Assembly: GCA_038501785.1 (NCBI GenBank)
Contig: JBAMJR010000097.1
Span: forward strand, 6,524,001-6,588,000
DNA length: 64,000 nt
Origin: Myoxocephalus aenaeus
Lineage: Eukaryota; Chordata; Actinopteri; Perciformes; Cottidae
Direction of reading: 5' to 3'
Under the pieces are notes generated by a model. That model was not told the origin of the DNA. It searched no databases and saw only the letters and a list, made by a program, of their open reading frames with translations. Positions 56,301 through 64,000 of this stretch are shown here, one piece after another. How positions within the stretch are numbered: the first letter of the stretch is position 1; every line of letters begins with the position of its first letter. A program made the translations under genes and the position numbers.

Positions 56301-58760
56301 AAGTGCAGGTTCTCAGCTGATCAACCCGGGGGGGGGGGGGGGGGTCAAGTCTCGGGACAGGATAGGGTTCTTCTTCGGTGGTGGCCGGCCACATTTACTA
56401 TAGCCACACGTTTGATGCTTGCAAATAGACTCCACTTCATTCAAGCCTTGTTAATAGCAGGAGGACCATAGGCTACTTTTACCCCATTATATGTTGGCTG
56501 GGATAGTTCCTATAGTAGTTCCTTCACAGATGATGATCTCATAAAATATATTAGTTTGTTTAAATACCCACCAATATAGCCTTTATTTCTTAAAATTAGC
56601 TCCACCTCACATTTGTAACAGTAAATGTACATGTGCATGCAACAGTAATTACAATCCATAAATTGTATTTAATGTAGGGCGTTTACTTGTAATTGAGTCT
56701 TTATTCATTGCAGTATTGCTAAATGATCTGGATACTTCTCCCACAACTGAAAGCCACCAATTCCTTACTTTTATTACGGCCATAGCCTAATCTTTAGTTC
56801 TACTTTTAACGTGCCAAATTAATTACATCTTCGTTTTGTTTTCTGAAACGAAACCATTAAAATCCACTTGTCTTTAACCCAGTTATTCAGTTCGGGTTTG
56901 AGAAAGTCTTTTGTTGAATGTGGAAGAAATGGACTGAGACATATTTGATCAATAGCCTCGGTCTAACTCGGGAAAAGAAGTTGAAAAAATATAGTTTGTG
57001 TTTGAAAATGTAGAAAATGATCAATTGGCCTAAAGCTAAAATTTGACTCCAAGAACATTGAACTTGCCCTATGAAGCTGACCGTACTGTATAGGTTTTTT
57101 CTCAATGTATTGATTCAGGGAGGACTCGGTCTTCTAGACATATTGTAGATTACACTGCAGATGTTTCATTATGATGAGCAACCTCAGCTAAACTTGAACT
57201 TGTATAAAGCTGTCAAAGATCATGAATGGCCAAGTGAATTTATTCACCATAATATGCCTTGAAAACGTCAGGGGGGCGAGAACCTAAAAAAACAGTTTTG
57301 GACCAAACAGCCAAACTTTTCCCAAGCAGCTTTTGACACGTGAAGAGCCACAAGTCATTTATGAAGTTTTACAAAAGTTTCTTTGGCCCCTCCACGTCTC
57401 AAAAGCATTCCTCAGTCGCGGCGAACAAACACAAGCCTCCATAACCCCCTTCTCTTCCCAGCGGTCAGCAACCTATTAGTTTGGGTTCAGGAGATAAGGT
57501 TCAGACAACAAAGCGGGGCTGCGGTGCCCTGCAGTCGGCGTCGGGCTGTCTGCGCTCCGGTCAACTTGTTGATCCTCCGCCCTGCAGCTGCACTCAGCTC
57601 TTCCTGTAAATATTAGCTGATTCGAAATGATTGACTAGTTTCTCTTTATGCCACAATTATTGTACTTTGTTTTGGGGTGTCTGACCTGTCCTTTAAGCCT
57701 TGACACAGTGGAGGATGTTAAAATAATATCCGCATGCGCCTAAACATGCTGGGGTTAAACGTCATTTTTGTAGTAAACTGTCAACCAAACGAATAATATA
57801 ATGCCTAACCGTACAGGAGAAAAAAAAAAGAAGAAGCCGAATTCAAGTGCAGAGTTGCAAAATCTGCATTTTAAGTCCCTGCGTGAACAGTCGAGTTGTT
57901 TTTCATTCAAGTTAAACTCACTGCCTTGATTTAAACCTTTTACAAACGAACCCTGACTGCACAAACCGCCTTCTTTTACACAAGCCAGCCTTTGAATTCA
58001 GCTTGTTTCACAGTCCGGGTCCTTCCGAGTAACAACAGCCGCGTTCCGCCATTCGATGGTTTACTGTCCGCCGTCCCAACGAGGATTTAAGGCTCTGCTG
58101 TCTGCTCTCCTCCGCCGGGCTGCCACGCGCCCGGCGCGTGGAGGAGTGCACACATCAAAGAGTGGCGCAGGGACTCTGGGAGCAGCTTTGGGGCGTGGTC
58201 TACTGTTATACACCCCCAAACTGCAGCGATGTGGTGTCACCGGGAGTAGATGCAAAAAAGAGGGGGGGTGAACTGTGGTCTGCACAGGCTGAACATGCAG
58301 CCAGCTAAAATCTACTTCTAATGGTGTTAAAGGTCAATGCATTGTGGGGCCATAACTGACATTATCGTCATGGTCTAATCAGCCAATCAGTTGTTTTATT
58401 AATCAGGAAATGTATATCTATAAACTTCCATAGAATAGTATAAAAAGCCATAATTTCCCATCAATCTCAGAGTCCTGGTTTTATCCAACCACTCCAAAAT
58501 CCAAAGATGTTTAGTTCACTATCATATTGACATATTACAAAGTAGCAAATCCTCATATTTGAGAAGCTGTAACCAGAGAATGTTTCTAACAAATAAACTG
58601 ATTATCAAAATAGTTGCTGATTGATCTTCTGTTGATCGATTTCTTTGACTATACACATTTCAGCTCGAACACAGTCACTAATAATATGACAAAAAAGTTG
58701 AGTAAACTTAGTTCAACATTCATAACATTTTTGTTAAGTTCAGATTTGTAGGAAAGTGCC
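56301..58760. other. Intergenic, with a small CpG-rich islet
   Basis: A G15 run lies near 56328-56344. The islet at about 58020-58265 has a nearly perfect palindrome CCACGCGCC-C-GGCGCGTGG (58123-58141). The rest is AT-rich with no gene recognised. Confidence 0.5.
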
Positions 58761-59091
58761 GTTTTCTTTGTGGAAATAAAAAAAAACTACTGCATCAAGG
58801 TAGAAAGAAGCTCTGATTCAATCAGTCTCTGGCCTTCACTCAAATACATCTGGTCTGTCCCTGTCCACCTCCCGCCTCTCTGCAGTCTCTCCTGTGGTCC
58901 AGATGGGACTCTCTCTCTGCTCTCTGAGCAACAGCCATCGAGGCCTGGCTCTATTGTAACGTGAGAGGCTGCAGCAGGCACACGGGTAGGCAGGAAGCGC
59001 CGGGAGAGATGGATGGATGGGAGAGATGAGGTGGCCAGATTGGACTGGGAGACAAAGGCACCATGGCTGCCCGAGTGCCTTCCAGGCTGGT

Positions 59092-59111
59092 CGTGGAGTG
59101 GCCACTCCACG
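59092..59111. repeat. Perfect 20-bp palindrome
   Basis: CGTGGAGTGG followed directly by its complement CCACTCCACG. Confidence 0.93.
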
Positions 59112-60531
59112 CCTCCCTGGAGTCCGGCCCTCCTCTGCCCCGCACACACCACTCCTCCACAACACACAGCTGGCTGCAGGAGATGAGACAGGAGGTAGAG
59201 TGTGGAGGTGCACAGCTGAGCCATGGAAATATATATAATGCCATTCCTCGCAACTGAAGTGTCGTCAACTCGAGCAACTTGTCATCCGAAGTTGTAGGAA
59301 ATTGACTTATTTTTTTTCAGTTAGAGCCCATCAGATCTTTTGGCCAACGCGACAACCACCAACCAGTTGGCAGTGTGGAAAAGTTGGCTGCAGTTTAACT
59401 TTTGGGCAATATTGCCCGTTGGCATACAATCACACGCTAACATTGCTGTGTCGCCCACCTATCACGGCGGCACAGCTGTCACTGCAGCGAGCAGTCTCAG
59501 ATATCTGCATATCTCCACTTTCACACAGGGAGTATGACAGTGTGCTTCCTAGTCGAACACACTGTCAGAAGATGATTGTTGAAATCTGATTTTTCTGATT
59601 TTTTAATTTATTTTATACAGCAGGGAGAACGAAGGTGTGTCTTCTGTCACAGAGCTATGCTGCAGAAAATGATCAACATTATCATTTGGTATTAATGACC
59701 ACTGAGTCAGTTACTGGGACGTGACAGGTGCAGAAGCAACATAATGTCATTTCACTGGGCCTTTGCTTGTCAGTGAGCAAATTGATGATGTTGGCGTCAT
59801 TTCAATCCCAGTGTGCAGGCGGTCAGCTTCCTCTATTCCAAGGGGAATTGAGAATGTACATGAGACCTGAAACTTGCTTCTGATACCACTTTGGCCTGGG
59901 ACTTCTTGGATCCTGTGGTGGCATGGTGTTGTGTGTGTGTATCGAACGGTCCGCTGTGAGGTTGCATTTCATTTCAGGGAACCTCCCCCTTGTAAATGTC
60001 AACGATCACTGCCCTCTCAAGGCTTTTCATTTTTGCCTTAAAGACAAAAGAAAAGAGGGAGTCAATAAAATCATTGTAAAGATGTTGCAATTGAGAGTTC
60101 GTCCTTGACCTTTGAACAATCTTGCTAGTAGCTGTTCTGGAGCGTTAAAAAATTATGTGATATGATTAACATGTCCGGAACAGCAGTTAAATGGACCTTG
60201 AGGTGAGATCGCTTTGTCAGCCATCATAAATATGACATGATATGCTACTGGAGCCTATATACTATAATGGCAGCATATAACAAACTGGTCACTGTAGCAT
60301 CATAAGCTGCAGCACAGCATCCAAAAATTACAGTTTTTTTACAAATTATATAATTAATTTAACAGATAATCCTGGAAGTATGCAGTAACTCTATTTTATT
60401 TATATCACCATAATCGAGATGTGTTTTTCACCTTGAAGTTGGGAAATATCAATTTTTGGCTAACCTAGCCGACAGTAATAGATTGCTCAGGCCAAAGTTG
60501 AGGGGAACTACAATGTAATGCGAAAAGGTTG

Positions 60532-60567
60532 TCTGACCTGACAATGACACATCATTGTCAGGTCAGA
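60532..60567. repeat. Perfect 16-bp inverted repeat with 4-nt loop
   Basis: TCTGACCTGACAATGA (60532-60547) pairs exactly with 60552-60567 across CACA. A G/T pair extends it by one. Confidence 0.92.
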
Positions 60568-63500
60568 TATGTCAACCATATACCATATGACCTCTTTTAC
60601 TCCTCTCTTAACGGGTGAAATGTAAGTAAACTGACGTTAATTTGGTCAGATAGCTCGGTTACGTTAGCTAAGCAGCAGCTACACCTGGCAGTTACTGAGT
60701 GTAAATATTCAGCGATACAGTGTGGTGCACCCAGTTTCTATTAAGTGATGCGTAATCTCTTTTTAGTAAGCACTTACAAAATAACTAGGTTTACGAGGAG
60801 CCGGTGCGGCTCCAGGGCCTTAAGGATATCACGATCCACTAGTGTGACCCTCTCCAACCCGTGCAGACAGAGCAGAGCAGGATATTTAGGACCGAGCTCT
60901 CCAGCTCAGCAGAACTCTGTTTCCTTCTGCTGTATCTCTTTACTGCAGCAGAGCCCACTTCCTTATAACTCAAAACCCTCTGACCACAGTCATCTCGCTC
61001 TTACTCAATCTTTATCTATTTATACAGCACAGAGGGAAGAGAGTCAATGTAGGAAACGCAGTACTTTCTGTGAAAACAGAGAACAGGTTAGTTGTGTCTG
61101 ATTCATTGCTCTGTCTAATGCCAGCGCCCACCCATGCTTGTGTTGTTTCCACTGAGGTGAATCATGTGTCTGATGTTTGGAGAAAGGTTGCACCAGTAGG
61201 CTATGAGCTAGGTGCTGCTGTAACAAATGCATTCTCATGTCCTATGGGTGCTGGAAAAGCCATGCACATGTTTGTAACTCAAGAGAGTTTTGAACAGGAT
61301 TAAATGACAGAAGAAGCTACCGTTTCTTTTTCTGCTTTTCTGGGTTAAAATACACACGGTCATACTAAAAGAAATGTCTTTACTAATAGAGTTAAAATCC
61401 CACACGCGTTTTCTGATCATTTAGCAGAAATCTTCCATCCACATGAACATGCCAAAATGCTAGAAAAACAGTTAAATCTATTCAATTCTAAGCCAACAGT
61501 TTAACACCATAACTGCCTAGATGCTTTCCACTGTCGTTGAAGCATTATTTATTGTTTACAGAGCACGTGTGAAACATGTAGTGCACCAGCAAGTCCAGAC
61601 TTTCAACTGTGGCTGTGTCCAAAATCATTCAATCACTCTCTCATTCACTATATTTCGCCATTACGGCAATTCTAAATAGCTATAGGACAGGGCCATAGCC
61701 AGGAGTTTAGAAATACTGAAGTCTTAAGTCAAAGCCATCTACCGAAGAATATTGTTTTTTATTATCATTATTACAATATTATCTAATGCAAATGAAACAG
61801 TCTTTCGTGGGAAGTCTACAACATTCTTGCACACCAGAATGCATTTATTAACAATGTCTACTGCCTTTACACACCTGTGGTGTGAGGAATGAATAACACT
61901 AAAATGCAAACTATTCACAGGTGAGACATGTAACCTGTGTTAAAGTGCTCATGACAAAAACAACAGTTTGAAAAAATATATTGCCGAGCAAATAATCCCT
62001 CTAAAATAAAAGCCTCTGGTCTGAAGAAGGCCGTGCTTCCTGAAACATTGGAAATAAAGTGAGTAGGCCTATAAATTCACTTGGAAAGTCAACACAACTA
62101 AACTTAATTTCAAACAACTGTCAAAGACGTTTGTCTCTATTCTCCCTTTAATTAGTACCATATCACATGAATCTTTCCATGAAACCTCCCAGGATATTAT
62201 GGACCAATACAAAAAGATATTACTATTTTATTTTCCAACATAAAGGTCATAAAGCTGTTTCAATGCCTTCTCCACACTGCCAGGAGTAAAATTCTGGAAG
62301 GGAATGACTGAATCCTTTATTTATAAAGGTAAATTAATGTCAAATTTAAAACTGCAATATTTGCAATTTGCAATTTAAATATTTCAAATTACTTTGTGTA
62401 AACGAAAGGGGTCACTCGTAGTGACAGAGCCCCAGATAGCTGTCTTCTACCCCCCAGTTTCACTCGGCTTTACAGAGTGTTTTAGAGTGTCTTAACTCAC
62501 TCTTCTGGTTTTACGGCCCTCAACTTTATTGTTTTGGTTTGCTCTCGTTACGTCAGTTTTGTTCACAGCAGGAAGCTGTTTTTAGTTGGGAAAAAAACCC
62601 TCCTTAAATTCACAGAAAAAACACTAAGGACATGTCCTCACTTGCACAGGCAGGGGGCTATGCGGGCTCGTGTGGCAACATTTTATCTTAATTGGTTGCG
62701 TTACTTTGCCTGAGCAATGCCTGATGCAGTTAGCTGTTGATACTGTTGTACTTTTTCTGAAGTTGGACTCCACTATAGTTAATAATTCTCATATGGATAA
62801 TAGTAGGAAATGATCAGCACATTATTTAGTGAGCCTTTCTCCATTCACACACTTTAATTTCCAGACTTGTGCACTTTGGAGAGACTTTTAAATAAAGGTG
62901 CCCTGGTTGCAGCAGACGTGGCCGTGATGCAAAGAGCTGCTGAAGATGTCTTGTCGTCCCTCACATGCAGATTTGCCGCTGTAAGCATGTTGAAGTGGTC
63001 AGGTGGATCATTGAGGGCCAGTGCTTTTAACTGATCACAACAACAAAGGTTCTCACGACCCTAATCCTCTTTGGCTCTTATCTCTCACCCCTCCTCACCC
63101 TCCACCCATCTCATCGGCTCAGTAGGATCAGGCCTACCAGCGCAGACTTTCTCCTGCCTTTCTCTTTCGGTATGCTTTTAATATCCCCTTCTCTTTCCTC
63201 TCAGATTATGTGTCTCGCGCCGTCATCGTTTTCTCTCTCCGTCTTTTCTTTGTCTCTATTTCTTTTCTGCCGCTCTCACTTTTACCAGTTTTATCTGCTC
63301 TTTCCCACCAAGGGCGTCTGGGTCTTAAAGGACCCTTTCCACACTTTGACTAACAAAAGCTGAGTCACTTTTGAAATGAAGAGCAGAGTCTTTGAACGGC
63401 ACTTGCTAAGCCCCATTTTAAGAGAAGCTTCAGTCTGTTATCAACAATAGCTTCAGTCCTGTGTGTGGACTATGATCAAGCATAAAGGCGGCTCATTCAG

Positions 63501-64000
63501 GATGGTGGGAAACTAAGCAGCAGCGGGAGAGAAAAGCATTTGAATAACAACTTTCTTCAGCTGTGGCATCTTTAAATCTTTGTGATGTAATTATATTAAA
63601 TCCTCAAAACCTGCTGTGCTTCATATTGCCAGCAGATTTTACTTCCCCGCTATGACAAGCTCCACTACAGTTAGTCCCAGCCAACACAGGTTAATGTGGC
63701 CATTTACTTTGATATCAGTAGAATGAATCAACCTTTAAAGGCTATTAGTGTTATTAAAAATGCCCCAGAGGGAGCAGCTATGGCTCGTGTATTTCCAGGG
63801 TCTGTGCATGTGTTGCAGTTAGCTTTAGATTATTGGGATTTATTGGAGTAACAAGCTAATGGAATTAAGGTGCTGGATTTCATGCGCCGTTGCCAAGATT
63901 CAGCATTAAAAGGATGTGTGCTGAATAAATAGTGCTTTGAGTAGATGAGATTCCGACACGGGAGAGATTCGCTTGTCAGTGCAGCATTGTCTCCTTGGCT

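Larger units (their letters stand above)
58761..64000. other. Intergenic or distal regulatory DNA, no gene recognised
   Basis: It contains a 20-bp palindrome (59092-59111) and a 16-bp fold-back (60532-60567). Overlapping open frames on both strands at 58787-59277 lack recognisable domains. Nothing else can be supported. Confidence 0.5.

Noticed and set aside
56064..56471. 135-codon + strand frame with a Leu-rich signal-like stretch
   Set aside because: The hydrophobic run comes from a CTC/TTC pyrimidine tract in the CpG patch, and the frame continues through a G homopolymer. No family is recognised.
58787..59277. Overlapping 108-145-codon frames on the - strand
   Set aside because: Three different frames overlap the same DNA, so at most one could be real, and none shows a recognisable motif or promoter.
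61990..62060. CTGAAGAAGGCCGTGCTTCC...AAACATTGGAAATAAA block
   Set aside because: It resembles phrases seen in dispersed repeats, but is too short and diverged to assign to a family.

Overview
The window is vertebrate nuclear DNA and almost certainly from a teleost (ray-finned) fish. The evidence is large introns with GT/AG borders, long (CA/GT)n arrays, Tc1-like and hAT-like transposons of the fish type, and two vertebrate genes recognisable from their translated exons. No prokaryotic, viral or CRISPR features were seen.

From about 0.7 to 50.4 kb on the + strand lies one gene, kidins220 (ankyrin repeat-rich membrane-spanning protein, ARMS). I assembled 31 coding exons by hand. Every junction is GT/AG and the reading frame holds throughout, giving 1723 residues against about 1770 in mammals. 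The 5' half (4.2-13.8 kb) is a chain of 99-bp exons, mostly one ankyrin repeat each. Exons at 14-22 kb carry the KAP P-loop NTPase module, with Walker A, four membrane segments and Walker B. Exons at 35-50 kb carry the Pro-rich region, a SAM-like segment, the Ser-rich tail and a C-terminal PDZ ligand. A probable non-coding first exon ends at 820. The introns contain a decayed Tc1 element (8.9-10.5 kb), a nest of hAT-like elements (40.2-42.7 kb), one 13.4-kb intron (22.1-35.5 kb) and many dinucleotide arrays.

From about 51.75 to 54.2 kb on the - strand lies id2, a dominant-negative helix-loop-helix regulator. It has two coding exons plus a 3' UTR exon and a TATA box. The two genes converge tail to tail, with about 1.4 kb between their poly(A) signals. 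This is the arrangement I recall for mammalian KIDINS220 and ID2, so it appears to be conserved synteny. The genes are not known to share a pathway: kidins220 scaffolds neurotrophin receptor signalling at the membrane, and Id2 blocks E-protein DNA binding in the nucleus.

From 54.3 to 64.0 kb is the id2 upstream region. I recognise no known gene there. It holds a CpG-rich promoter-like patch with a perfect CRE at 56.2 kb, which may drive an unrecognised 121-residue - strand frame ending just before two poly(A) signals. It also holds several short, nearly perfect inverted repeats. I found no convincing new molecular system. The best leads are that small candidate gene, a set of near-perfect fold-backs, the nested transposons, and paired complementary dinucleotide arrays inside the transcripts.
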